NCBI GenBank assembly: GCA_963169055.1
Contig: CAUJFU010000261.1
Location: 1-36,119, forward strand
Origin: Myxococcota bacterium
Lineage (GTDB): Bacteria > Myxococcota_C > UBA6777
Reading direction: 5' to 3'
Length of the DNA: 36,119 bases
Both the position numbers and the translations under genes were made by a program. Under the pieces are notes generated by a model, which saw only the letters and a program-made list of their open reading frames with translations, was not told where the DNA came from and made no database searches. Below, piece after piece: positions 19,716-29,725 of the stretch; positions within the stretch are counted from its first letter, which is position 1; every line of letters starts with the position of its first letter.

Positions 19716-21074
19716 TCACGGTTTCTGTTCTTTGCGCGTGATCGGTGCCGTCCGTTGGGGATTTGCAATCACACTTGCTTCCGCGATCTTAAAAAAATGC
19801 AACAACCCTTGACCGATCCCTCGTGCGATCTCTGATCGATATCTCGCCGTTCCCAACAAGCGCTCCTCTGTTGGGTTCGTTAAAAAAGACGCTTCAACCA
19901 AAATTCCCGGAACTTCGGAAGCAAAAAGCAAATAAAACAATCCATCACGCACCCCCAAGTCCCGAACCTGCGGATACGTTGCCTGTACGCCCTGCACCAT
20001 TCCTCGTTGGATCGCAACCCCCAAAACCCTCGAAACAACGGAGTGATTTTGCACTTGCATCCCACTCAAGATCAAATTGACGTCTTGGAAAAGACTTGGA
20101 TCCACTCCTTGGTTTTCACGAGCCATCAACGCATCCGACGCCATCAACCGCGACGCATAAAAACGCTCGTCCCAATTTAACAAGTAGGTTGCCAGCCCCT
20201 GTAACTTTCGATCTCGGTTCGCGTTGATATGCACAGAAATCAGTAAATCCGCCGCTTTTTGCTTCACCAACAAAGCCCGTTGCGAGATCGACATGTACTC
20301 GTCTTGTTCCCGCGTCAAAAAAAACTCCACCGACGTTCTTGGACGCAGCCAATTCACCAACCGGCGGGCTATATCCAGCGTCACGGTCTTTTCCCGCAGC
20401 CTCGTTCGCAACCCAACTGCCCCATCTTCTCGCCCTCCATGCCCTGCATCAATCGCCACTCGGCGCACTCGAACAGGAAACGGCAAACGCAACGGACCCT
20501 CGTAACGCAAGACGTACGGGCGCTTCTCGGGCGGAGATGCCGGGTTTCCCTCAACAGGGCGACCCAACGTGCTGGACTCTCTGGCGTTCTGTTGCAACGC
20601 GGGCTGTTGGGCTGGCAAAGGGGTCTTTGTCGTTGGACGCACTGGCAACTTTTGATCCGCAAGATCGATCACGATCCGCACAGGATCGCTCAATACCGTG
20701 ACTTGCGAGCGCCCCACCTCTCCTAACTCCAGAACCACCCGCGTGGTACGCAATGTGTGACGTGCCACACGCATTCGACGCAAACGCCGCCCTTGTACCA
20801 ACAACGGCCCCTGCCTCAACCTCCGCACCGGCAAACAAGGCGTCAAATCAACATACAAGCGCGGGGGGAGCCCTTGATGCACGACCGCAGGCGCTTCCCC
20901 TTCTTCGATCTGCACCCGCCCGCTCAACAACAACACCACACGCGTATAATTCTCGCGTTTTTCGTAGCGAATCTCTCGCAAAACACGCATCCGCGTTCGC
21001 TTCGCTGCGTGGGGTTGTTCCACTCCCATCCATCCCAACAAAAAGAATCCTATGGCCCAAATCTTGTTGCGCAT
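19716..21074 (-). CDS. N-acetylmuramoyl-L-alanine amidase (AMIN-like N-terminus + Amidase_3)
   Basis: N-terminal signal; AMIN-like beta segment (VVLLLSGRVQIEEGEAP...PVRIVIDLAD); catalytic VAIDAGHGGREDGAVG, LISVHINA, VPGILVEASFLTNPTEE. Confidence 0.92.
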   Translation of the reverse strand: MRNKIWAIGFFLLGWMGVEQPHAAKRTRMRVLREIRYEKRENYTRVVLLLSGRVQIEEGEAPAVVHQGLPPRLYVDLTPCLPVRRLRQGPLLVQGRRLRRMRVARHTLRTTRVVLELGEVGRSQVTVLSDPVRIVIDLADQKLPVRPTTKTPLPAQQPALQQNARESSTLGRPVEGNPASPPEKRPYVLRYEGPLRLPFPVRVRRVAIDAGHGGREDGAVGLRTRLREKTVTLDIARRLVNWLRPRTSVEFFLTREQDEYMSISQRALLVKQKAADLLISVHINANRDRKLQGLATYLLNWDERFYASRLMASDALMARENQGVDPSLFQDVNLILSGMQVQNHSVVSRVLGVAIQRGMVQGVQATYPQVRDLGVRDGLFYLLFASEVPGILVEASFLTNPTEERLLGTARYRSEIARGIGQGLLHFFKIAEASVIANPQRTAPITRKEQKP

Positions 21075-21353
21075 TGCTTCTACCGCTTTATTTCAAAAAC
21101 ACTTCCTTGCGCTTCTCGAACGCTCGTTTGCTTCTCGATGAATCAACACGAATGCGCTTGGAAACGACCGTTGGCTTGGTGTTGATGCTTCTTTCACAAC
21201 GGCCCCTGTCCTCGTGTGTCTCTTCGCCCACCGCACGACGCGTTCGGTGCGTCGCTTTGTTATGCCAGAACCTACTCTCGCGCAAGTCCCTCCCTTTGAC
21301 ACCGCACCTTATGTGCCCGCCAACAAAAACACGCCTTCTTTACCTCCACGCGG

Positions 21354-21382
21354 TTGATCTCTGCGCCGGCATAGCGTAACAT
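21354..21382 (+). promoter_or_regulatory. possible promoter for the GYF/TPR gene
   Basis: TTGATC-N17-TAACAT about 50 nt upstream of the inferred TTG start. Confidence 0.35.
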
Positions 21383-21434
21383 ACACCCCCACTCTGCGCT
21401 TAAGTGCCGTCTCTTGCGAATCGAGGAGTTTGCC

Positions 21435-24400
21435 TTGACACGCGATCGTTCCAAATCCCCTCCAGATCCAAAACAGCCTTTTCGACCCTCCGAAACGGCA
21501 CGCTCTCATCCACCCCAACCCACCCACCACACCAACGCGCTCCCCCATCAACACGTCGCTCAAGCCCCAAACAACTCACCATCTCATCGACCTACGCGCC
21601 CTCCTGCCTCCCCGCAACACCGTCAATCCTCCGCACATCCTCCTCACCCCCCCACACAAAAACAGACTTTTTCAAGCGACCAACTTCATGAAATCTCCCC
21701 AGAAGTTTGGGATATCGAAGAGAATCATCCTCCGCTTCCCGAACACTCGCCTTCTCGCTCTGTTATCAGCCCACCACGACATTATCGCCCACCACAATCA
21801 GACTATCCCCCTTCTACCTATCAACCTCGATCAAAAACCAACCTCCCACAATTCTCGAAAACAGATCTCCCTTCGGCCTATTCGCCTGCTTCCATCCAAA
21901 TGGATGCTTACCCACCCGCAAACCATCCCGCTCCCCATCGCGGATTTTCTGGTTCTTACCCTGCACCCCATTTTGGGCAACAAGCTACCGCCTACCCCCC
22001 TTCCCCTCAAGGCCCCTACCCACAGCGCAGCCCCTCAAGCGATCAATACAACGCACGCCACTGGACCCCTCCCGAAGAACCCCTCGGCGAGTCCCTCTCT
22101 TTCGCCGATCTCCCCATGGCGGATGACCATCTCCCCGAACAGATCGCCATGCAAGAACAAGATCTCGATGTTTTTGATGACTTTCTCTCGGCCAACACCT
22201 CCCCTCCTTTCAAGCCCAACCACGACCACCCGCTTACCCCCCTCACCAGCGCACGAGAAATTAGCGATCTCCTTGGTGAACCCTTACGGTTTGAAGATCG
22301 CCTTTCTTCTGAAACAGAACTACCTTCTTTCTACGAACAACCTCCTCCCCACAATCCGCCTATTTCAGCTTCCGCACTCCCTGACCTTCCGTCGCTCTCC
22401 GAAGATCTACGCTCCGCCATCCGCAAAACCGTTGACCCTGTTCCTCCCTATCGGAACACTGCCTCCCATGCTCCCCCTGCCCTCCCTGACCCCAGCTTCC
22501 ATCTCGCCGAAGCTCCGCCCTCACAAACACACTACCCTCGCCCACAACCCCGCAGCGACGAGCACCCAACGCCACCCGTTCTTGATGCCTCTCCAACCGA
22601 AGGAGGCCTCCGCTATTCCACAGGAAAGCGCAGCCCCTCTAAACCGAATCCCAATCCTGATACGGCTCCGCCCAAACAACCCGCCCCTCCCCGCCCGAAT
22701 ACCCTCCCCAACGAGAAAAAAAACCCGCCAAATCATTCAAAGATGCAAGAGCTTTTAAAAGACTTCATCCACAGCGAAAACGAGGCGACCTCGACCCTTC
22801 AGCGCTTTTTGATCCGCCGTGGTGGGAAGCAATTTGGACCCTTCCACGAAGAAGAAATCTTCGATATGTTGAACAAACATGAATTGGATGGCAACGAAGA
22901 TCTCGCTCCCTTGCTCGCAGAGTCCCCCGAAACACTCCAATGGCAACCCCTTTACACTTGGACCAGCTTTTCACCCCTCATCCAATGGCTCGATCAAAAT
23001 CCCCTTCGGGTCGCGATGCCGGGGACACGCACACGCAGCGAAGGCTCTACTCAGGCCCTCGTTGCTTCTTCGCGGGAAAATACGCCCGCCTCCACACAAA
23101 CCTCCTTCTGGCGAAGCATCCACCCCGCCGTCTGGACGCTTGCGAGTCTTCTTTTCTTTGGCAGCATCTTCGCCACTTTTTGGGCCTTTCGCAGCGCATC
23201 CTTCCGACGAAGCCAACGCCTCAAAAAACCCCCGCTTTCCCTCACCCAACGCGCTCTCCAGCTCGATCACATCCAAGCGCACCGCACGCTCAGCCAAAAA
23301 GCCATGCAGGCTTATCAACAACAAAAAACCCCTGCAGACTGGCTCGCGATCCGCTACGCTTATCTTCTCTTTGATAGCCACGGCATCGAACGCTCGATGC
23401 GCGCAGATGTCGAGATCATCTGGCGCGATCTCCTGAAACAAAAGTTCCCTCCCGCCCTCCAAAAAGAATTTTCACTCGTCGAATTGAGCCGTGCAATCGC
23501 TCTGCGCTCCCAAGATGACCTTCAAAAAATCTACCCACAACTTCGACAATCTCTAAAAGAGCGCATTCAAGACCCCGCATGGGGATACGCGATCGCCCGA
23601 ATGTTCGAACTCATGGGGCGCGAAAAACCCGCCATCGAGATCTATCGCTCCCTCTGTCAAAAACACGCCGCTTACGTCCTGCCTTGTTGGCGACAAGCAC
23701 TCTACCACCTCCGACACAACCAAGAAAACCAAGCCACGGCTTTTTTGCTTCAAGCCAAAAGCCGTGCCCCCGAACATCTCCCTACCCTTCTCACGATCCT
23801 TCAACACGCTTGGCAAAAGGATACGCCCGAGTGGAACGCCCGCATCCTTCAAATCCGCCAAGCCCTCCAACAAAAAACCCTCGATACACGCTACCCACAG
23901 TCCCTGATGGCTCAATACCACGCGCTCGAAGCACGCTACCTCTGGAGCGAAAACCAAGCAGATGAAGCCCTCCGCGCCCTCGAAAAAGCCCACAACCTCG
24001 CACCCCAAAACGAGGACATCCTCCAGCGTCGCCTGCGCTATGCTTTTTGGGCTGGACAACCCCAACGCGCCTTGGACGCCATCCAAAAAACATACCCACA
24101 ACACACCCCACAACAGCCCGAGATGCTCTTGCTTTACTTCCAGCTTTTGCGCCACTTCAACCTGCGCAAACCTTGGCAACAAGCCCTCCGTCACCTTCAG
24201 AAAAAAGGGCTTGCCCACCCTCGTAACCGCTTCCTCACTCTCTACATCCAAGGCCAATGGTTCGAACTTCAAGGCAAAACACAGATCGCCTTACAAGCCT
24301 ACCGCCAAGCCCTCCAAGAGCGTTGGCGACCCCAAACCCCCTTTGCCTACCCTGCCCTGATGCGCCTGTTGTTGGCCCAAGAAGAACCCGATCCCAACGA

Positions 24401-25619
24401 GCGCACCAAATACCTCGAAGACTTTTTGCGCGATTACCCAAACCAACCTGAACCCCTCTATTGGCGCGCTCTCTCTCTCGATCCCACCAAAGAATCCGCC
24501 GAGCGTCTCGCCCTCCAACAAACTCTGCGCTCCCGCTTCCCTCGTTCCCCCTACGGCTACGAATTGGTCGCTCTTGATACGACACGCCCCCCCCATGAAC
24601 GTCTCGCCTTTTTGCGCCAAGCCTACACCCTTGGCGACGGACGCATCCGCTTGATCTACCCGCTGATCCAGACGCTTACCGACCAAGGCCACACCAAAGA
24701 AGCTCTCCCCTACATCAAATACGCCCTCCAAACACGCCCTCCCACCGAACATTGCAAGATCTTTTCGATACAATCTCTTGTCCTCGCCAATCTCGCAAAA
24801 TGCGAAGAAATACCCTCCCCCGAACAATGCCCTTCCCATCATTTCGCCCTTGCCAACGGCATTTGCCTCTTGCGCGATGCAAAGGCAGAACAGGCTCTCC
24901 CACTCTTCCAACGCGCAGAAGCCCAAAGCGAAGAAAAAACCGCGATGCAATTCGGACAAGCTCTTGCGTATGTCGCTTCCGAAAAACTCCCGAAAGCCAT
25001 CCGTATTCTTGAAATCTTGCTCAAAAAAGAAACCGATCTGCTTCCTGCTTGGCTGCTTTGGCTTCAACTCGCCACAGACACCAAAGCCCGCTCTGCCTTG
25101 CGACTCTTTCACAAAAAATCCACTCTCCCTACCCACACAGATCTCCTCCACGCTTGGCCTTTTTTGCTGGATCTTCTGTTTCAAGATGCCCCTGCCTCCA
25201 CAAAAAAACTCAAAAAGTGGCTTTCCTCCCCTCTCCCTTCCAAGCCCAAATCCCTTTCAAAAAAACAGAAAAAAAGCCACCCAAAACCCCCCACACCTGC
25301 CCAACTTCCGCGTTCCGCTTCTTCCGATACTCTCCCCACCATCACACCGCGCATCCGCGCACTTTTGCAAATCCTTTTCGACCTCCAACAACAACCCAAC
25401 ACCGCAAAGGCTCGCTTTGCCGCTCTTGCTCGTGACTACCCCCTTTGGGAGATCCCGTGGCTCGCACAAAGCGAGATCGCACGGCGCGAAAACAATCCCC
25501 CCGCGTGTCGCTCGCCGCTCGTTCAACTCCGCCACAGCACGCCACCGCCCTCCCCTTCTATGCGACTTCTGCTCGCTTATCTTTACGCACGTTGTCTTCC
25601 CCCAGCTTCCGACGAATAA
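21435..25619 (+). CDS. large protein: Pro-rich N-terminus, GYF_2-like domain, one TM helix, TPR-rich C-terminus
   Basis: Inferred TTG start with GAGGAG SD (21423-21428). About 430 aa Pro/Ser/His-rich; GYF_2-like FLIRRGGKQFGPFHEEEIFDMLNKHELDGNEDLAPLLAESPETLQWQPLYTW; TM WTLASLLFFGSIFATFWAF; multiple TPR-like motifs (ADEALRALEKAHNLAPQNEDILQRRLRYAFWAGQPQRALDAIQ). Confidence 0.8.
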   Translation: MTRDRSKSPPDPKQPFRPSETARSHPPQPTHHTNALPHQHVAQAPNNSPSHRPTRPPASPQHRQSSAHPPHPPTQKQTFSSDQLHEISPEVWDIEENHPPLPEHSPSRSVISPPRHYRPPQSDYPPSTYQPRSKTNLPQFSKTDLPSAYSPASIQMDAYPPANHPAPHRGFSGSYPAPHFGQQATAYPPSPQGPYPQRSPSSDQYNARHWTPPEEPLGESLSFADLPMADDHLPEQIAMQEQDLDVFDDFLSANTSPPFKPNHDHPLTPLTSAREISDLLGEPLRFEDRLSSETELPSFYEQPPPHNPPISASALPDLPSLSEDLRSAIRKTVDPVPPYRNTASHAPPALPDPSFHLAEAPPSQTHYPRPQPRSDEHPTPPVLDASPTEGGLRYSTGKRSPSKPNPNPDTAPPKQPAPPRPNTLPNEKKNPPNHSKMQELLKDFIHSENEATSTLQRFLIRRGGKQFGPFHEEEIFDMLNKHELDGNEDLAPLLAESPETLQWQPLYTWTSFSPLIQWLDQNPLRVAMPGTRTRSEGSTQALVASSRENTPASTQTSFWRSIHPAVWTLASLLFFGSIFATFWAFRSASFRRSQRLKKPPLSLTQRALQLDHIQAHRTLSQKAMQAYQQQKTPADWLAIRYAYLLFDSHGIERSMRADVEIIWRDLLKQKFPPALQKEFSLVELSRAIALRSQDDLQKIYPQLRQSLKERIQDPAWGYAIARMFELMGREKPAIEIYRSLCQKHAAYVLPCWRQALYHLRHNQENQATAFLLQAKSRAPEHLPTLLTILQHAWQKDTPEWNARILQIRQALQQKTLDTRYPQSLMAQYHALEARYLWSENQADEALRALEKAHNLAPQNEDILQRRLRYAFWAGQPQRALDAIQKTYPQHTPQQPEMLLLYFQLLRHFNLRKPWQQALRHLQKKGLAHPRNRFLTLYIQGQWFELQGKTQIALQAYRQALQERWRPQTPFAYPALMRLLLAQEEPDPNERTKYLEDFLRDYPNQPEPLYWRALSLDPTKESAERLALQQTLRSRFPRSPYGYELVALDTTRPPHERLAFLRQAYTLGDGRIRLIYPLIQTLTDQGHTKEALPYIKYALQTRPPTEHCKIFSIQSLVLANLAKCEEIPSPEQCPSHHFALANGICLLRDAKAEQALPLFQRAEAQSEEKTAMQFGQALAYVASEKLPKAIRILEILLKKETDLLPAWLLWLQLATDTKARSALRLFHKKSTLPTHTDLLHAWPFLLDLLFQDAPASTKKLKKWLSSPLPSKPKSLSKKQKKSHPKPPTPAQLPRSASSDTLPTITPRIRALLQILFDLQQQPNTAKARFAALARDYPLWEIPWLAQSEIARRENNPPACRSPLVQLRHSTPPPSPSMRLLLAYLYARCLPPASDE

Positions 25620-25703
25620 GCCTTTTCACTTGATTTTCCGACCCTTCCAAGCCTATACCCTCTTTTTTCGTATCTCTGCCTCTCCCTAGATAGGAGTCCT
25701 CTC

Positions 25704-27371
25704 ATGCCTTCTCCCTCGCGTACCTCACCCCATGTTTTGCACCTACCCCTCGCTGTCTTTGGCGCGCTATTGGGTGCGTGGGCCGTTATTTTTGGTTTCC
25801 TGCTTCCTTTCTTTTGGCCGCCGTCGATCCGGTGGCTCATCCATTCACCCGAATCCATCGGCGTTCCCATCTTCGGGATCTCTGTTCTCACCAGCGCGAT
25901 CCTCAGCCCCTTTCTCTTGATCTTGGGTATGCAATCGATCGCACCCACGATCTCTACACGCCTCCATACCTTGTTCCGAAAGACCCTTGCCATCGAACTT
26001 TTGCTCGGTTCTTTTCTCTGGCTCTTGATCGATATTGTTCGCCTTTTCCAAGCCGATCCTTCGATCCAAAGCATGCTGACCCGCAAACTGATCTTGATGG
26101 ATCCTGCCTTCATTCGGGCCTTTCCCGGCCTCTTCCTTGCGCCGCTGTCTCTTTCCCTTGGCTGCGGCTTGCTCATTCACGACCGCCTGCGCGATCAGAT
26201 CGGCCTCTTTCTCACCACCCTTGCTTACGAAAGCCTCGTACTACTCGCCATCTTCGGATATATCCTCCAAGGTGCCACCGATCAAGCCGGATTGATCGCT
26301 CAAGCCATCACCCAAAAAGCCATCCTCGGACTCCATTCGGATATCGCACAACCCCTCGCAAAGCTCCTCCAATCGCTCTTTCCCTCGCTCACCGCAAGCA
26401 CGCTGAGCAAACACATCGCTGGTTTGATCGTCGCGCTTTATATCGCCCTTCCTTCGGGTGCATTGTTGTGGTCATGGAGTAAACAACGCCAGTTGTCCGC
26501 ACGTTCCACCGCGTTGCTTTTTCTTAGCCCTCTTCTGCTCGTCTTGCTGCTGGATCGGGCCTTCGCGCTCGCTTCTCCCCTTACAGCCAATCTCCTCCTC
26601 AGCGCGACGGCTGCGCTGCTCTCCGTCCCTCTTCTTCTTACCCTTGTATCGGCCTTACTCCCTCTTTACGCGCTGCTCGGCCTCTCTCTCCGACAGCCCA
26701 AACCCTCTTACCCCCAATTCGCTGTCATCTGGCTGCTTTTTGGGTTTTCTTTCTTCTTGCTTCGCCTCTTTGTCTTCTACAGCAACACCCTCCCCGCTGG
26801 ACAAAACCTCCACAAGATCACACTATTGCTCGCTTTCCTCGTACCCATCGCAGGCATCGCGGGCGTTTGGTGTATGCAGCCCGAACTGCGCCTCCGCGCA
26901 CAGCTGCTTTTTAGCGCGCCTCTTTGGGTTCCCTTCTTTTTCCTCTTTTTCCTCTGGTCACTTATCCTCAACACGACCCTCTACTTCCTCAGCGATCTCT
27001 CCAAACGCACGCTACAACCTCCGCTATGGATGCGGATCTTTCCTTTGTCTGTCCTCAGCTTGCTGCTCTTTCCGCTGTTGCTCGTTCTCGACTTTGTCGT
27101 GGGCATGATGCGTCAGCTCGGAGAAAATGCCCTCGACGCACTCTATCCACGCGAAGAACGCATCACTTCCGAGGGTGAATCCACCCAAGCACCCGCACTT
27201 TCCGTTGCTTATGTACTTGGTGCGCTGCTCTTGCTCAGCTTACCTCTGTGGGGCCTCCCCGCTCTGCTTTATCTTGCGGTTCGCTTGTTTGTCTACGAAG
27301 CCATCATCCTCCAATTGCTCGGTGGTTCCGATGAAAACGATGCCCCACAAGCCTCCGATATCTCCAAATAA
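25704..27371 (+). CDS. polytopic integral membrane protein of unknown function
   Basis: 555 aa with about 10-12 hydrophobic helices; starts 84 bp after the GYF/TPR gene, same strand. Confidence 0.75.
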   Translation: MPSPSRTSPHVLHLPLAVFGALLGAWAVIFGFLLPFFWPPSIRWLIHSPESIGVPIFGISVLTSAILSPFLLILGMQSIAPTISTRLHTLFRKTLAIELLLGSFLWLLIDIVRLFQADPSIQSMLTRKLILMDPAFIRAFPGLFLAPLSLSLGCGLLIHDRLRDQIGLFLTTLAYESLVLLAIFGYILQGATDQAGLIAQAITQKAILGLHSDIAQPLAKLLQSLFPSLTASTLSKHIAGLIVALYIALPSGALLWSWSKQRQLSARSTALLFLSPLLLVLLLDRAFALASPLTANLLLSATAALLSVPLLLTLVSALLPLYALLGLSLRQPKPSYPQFAVIWLLFGFSFFLLRLFVFYSNTLPAGQNLHKITLLLAFLVPIAGIAGVWCMQPELRLRAQLLFSAPLWVPFFFLFFLWSLILNTTLYFLSDLSKRTLQPPLWMRIFPLSVLSLLLFPLLLVLDFVVGMMRQLGENALDALYPREERITSEGESTQAPALSVAYVLGALLLLSLPLWGLPALLYLAVRLFVYEAIILQLLGGSDENDAPQASDISK

Positions 27372-27584
27372 AAAGGCTCACGACCCTAATCAGTGCTTTG
27401 CATGGCAAAGACGCCTTCCCAAAACGCTGGAGGGACGAGCTTCTCGGACGCTTGCGCAGAAACGACGACGGCACGATCTTCAAACTGATCGAACAAGCCA
27501 AAGCCTTGTTTTGGAGTCCCACATCTACCCCATAATGCCCGTCTATCCGTCATCTACACCATCTGCGTTGTTGGTTTTGTTTTT

Positions 27585-27631
27585 GTGGGGCGCGGCCCCA
27601 CACCCCGCAAGGGGTCTTAGCCCCCTTGACC
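27585..27631. repeat. GC-rich palindromic (REP-like) intergenic element, copy 1
   Basis: GTGGGGC-GCG-GCCCCAC perfect hairpin, then CCCC-GCAA-GGGG hairpin and GCCCCCTTGACC; shares that 12-mer (inverted) with 30149-30193. Confidence 0.6.
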
Positions 27632-27758
27632 CCATATTGGCGAAGAGATCATCGTTCTTTCACTCAAGCAACACTGCCGCTTGAAATGCCGCGAACACAA
27701 ATTTTATCTCTTTATAGGAGTTACGCAGTTGAAAAGGAAAACCCTGAGATGTCAGCAC

Positions 27759-27798
27759 ATTGTAGGGGCGGTTCGCGAAACGCCCGCGCCCGAACAAT
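27759..27798. repeat. nested palindromic (REP-like) intergenic element
   Basis: ATTGT-AGGGGCGGTTCGCGAAACGCCCGCGCCCGA-ACAAT; outer ATTGT/ACAAT and inner GGCG/CGCC around TTCGCGAA. Confidence 0.5.
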
Positions 27799-27931
27799 GG
27801 CCTTTTTCGTATCCAACAGCGTAAGTCCTATCTTTAATCTTGAAAATTTTTCGCGTTAATAACGAACAAAAAAGATGGAAGCGCAAAGAAGCGCCGCAAG
27901 GAAAAACGAAAACCTCACAAGAAAGAGAAAC

Positions 27932-28273
27932 ATGAAAAAAATAACCGTCTTTGTGTGTATTTGGCTGATGGGATGGGTGGTAGGCGTTTGGTGTGGGATG
28001 GCGATATACGAGCATCAGAAAAGTAAGATAGCATCAGGCCAAGCACCAGACAGAGACGGATGGCCCAGCTCACCGAGCGATGGATGTCGTTTGTTTCTCA
28101 ATGCCTGCAAACAAAGCTGCGTCAAAACCCTAAGGAAGCAGTACAAAGCAGACAGCAAACAAGCCAACTCCTTGAAACTCACCAGCGGGTGCATCGAAGA
28201 GTGTTGGAGCCGCCGCCTTGGGGACGACACGAAAGAAGGAAAGATGATCCAGCAGCTTTGCCGAGAACCGTAA
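27932..28273 (+). CDS. small exported or membrane-anchored Cys-rich protein
   Basis: MKKITVFVCIWLMGWVVGVWCGMAIYEHQK... N-terminal hydrophobic helix, then CRLFLNACKQSC...CIEEC...C. Start set at the ATG before the hydrophobic segment. Confidence 0.55.
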   Translation: MKKITVFVCIWLMGWVVGVWCGMAIYEHQKSKIASGQAPDRDGWPSSPSDGCRLFLNACKQSCVKTLRKQYKADSKQANSLKLTSGCIEECWSRRLGDDTKEGKMIQQLCREP

Positions 28274-28483
28274 TTTATGCAGAGAATACTCATAAGAAAT
28301 CCGAGAGCAGCGTTATAGAAACGTCGATGCGCTCCGCTATAATTGCCCTGTTCTCGTACATCCACCGACATCTTTCAATCACGCACTTGGCAGATTTTGT
28401 ATGATGTGGCAAACAGCCCCTGTGCTTGCAGGTGTGGAAACAACGCTGCGATTGATTTGAACAAGCCCTCGATCTTCCAAGAT

Positions 28484-29725
28484 TTATTTTTTCTTCTTTT
28501 TGCTGCTTTTGTTGGCAGTTTGTTGCGAGGCAGAGGATTTCGGGGCGGGCTTGTGCTGATTCGGAGCATTGTTCTTTTTCGGAGGAGCGGCCTTTGCCGA
28601 AGGAGCGGTCTTTATCGAAGGAGCGGTCTTTGCCGAAACAGCAGAGACTTCATCCGAGGGTGGGTTTGCGGGTGCTTTGGGGGCGGCCTCTTTAGCCTTA
28701 TTCGATGCCTTTGCAGGAGAAGATGTAGACGAAAGAGGCGGATCTTTCGGAGAAGATGGGCGCTGCCGATCTTTGGACGCTGCCCCGCTTTTGGGAGCCG
28801 AAGCCGAAGCCTTGAAAGGCGGAGGATTGCGATAGGGCGAAGCATCATCCCCCACAAAGGAGGTGCGATTTTGTTGGAGTCGGATCATCATTACCACCCC
28901 GACGAGGAACATCGGGACAGAATAAAACATCCCCGAAGTGAACCATCCCAACGACCAAGCGATGCTCGGATCGCGCACAAATTCAACCATCGTCCGAAAT
29001 AGACCATAGAAGGCGACAAACGCCCACGCCATCACACCCCGCGCAGGCTTGCGGCTTTTGATAAACAACAAGATCAACATCAGCACCAAGCCCTCAAGCA
29101 AAGCCTCGTAAAGCTGCGAAGCGTGGCGTGGCTCTGTGTACGGGCGCAATGCCTCAGGAAGTTTGATCCATTTCTCGTATCCACCGACCTTATCGTAGAG
29201 GGGAAAGCGCATCCCCCAGATCGAAGACGTCTTTGTTCCGTAGAGTTCGGCGTTAAAGAAGTTCCCCATCCGACCGAAAAACAGCCCGGGCGTCGCAGCA
29301 AGAACCGCCCAATCCCCGATGTGCGAAAACTTGTAATTGTAGCGGCGCAAGAACAACAAGATCGCCACAAACACCCCGAACAATCCGCCGTGAAAAGACA
29401 TCCCGGACAAGGCAAAGTGGCTAAACTTCCCATCAGGTCGATAATGGAAGCCGATGACTTCCCAAGGCCGCAAAACAAACACTTCTGGGCTATACAGGAT
29501 ATAGTTGCCCACCCGCGCACCGATCATCAAACCAAGGATCAGATACATCATCAAGTCGTAGAGTCCGCCCTCTTCTTCGAGCGAGATCTTGAACTCCTTG
29601 GTTTTGATATAATGGCGCATGATCAAGAAGCCAGACAAAAAGCCCAACACATACATCGTGCCATACCAACGCAGCGGGATATCTGGCGAGATAATAAACG
29701 GCGATAACCACTCTGGATACTTCAT
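28484..29725 (-). CDS. lgt: prolipoprotein diacylglyceryl transferase with long Lys/Ala/Pro/Ser-rich C-terminal tail
   Basis: IPLRWYGTMYVLGFLSGF, GARVGNYILYSPE, MSFHGGLFGVFVAILLFLRR, GRMGNFFNAELYG, PLYDKVGG, PRHASQLYEALLEG; AAGGAG SD upstream of MKYPEWLSP; about 120-aa low-complexity tail ending KKKKK. Confidence 0.93.
   Translation of the reverse strand: MKYPEWLSPFIISPDIPLRWYGTMYVLGFLSGFLIMRHYIKTKEFKISLEEEGGLYDLMMYLILGLMIGARVGNYILYSPEVFVLRPWEVIGFHYRPDGKFSHFALSGMSFHGGLFGVFVAILLFLRRYNYKFSHIGDWAVLAATPGLFFGRMGNFFNAELYGTKTSSIWGMRFPLYDKVGGYEKWIKLPEALRPYTEPRHASQLYEALLEGLVLMLILLFIKSRKPARGVMAWAFVAFYGLFRTMVEFVRDPSIAWSLGWFTSGMFYSVPMFLVGVVMMIRLQQNRTSFVGDDASPYRNPPPFKASASAPKSGAASKDRQRPSSPKDPPLSSTSSPAKASNKAKEAAPKAPANPPSDEVSAVSAKTAPSIKTAPSAKAAPPKKNNAPNQHKPAPKSSASQQTANKSSKKKKK

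Noticed and set aside
21688-22758. 356-aa alternate-frame ORF within the Pro-rich gene
   Set aside because: Overlaps the longer ORF that continues into GYF_2-like, TM and TPR segments; low-complexity C-rich DNA keeps other frames open.
24291-25184. 297-aa minus-strand ORF antisense to the TPR region
   Set aside because: Shadow of TPR codons, no recognisable motif.
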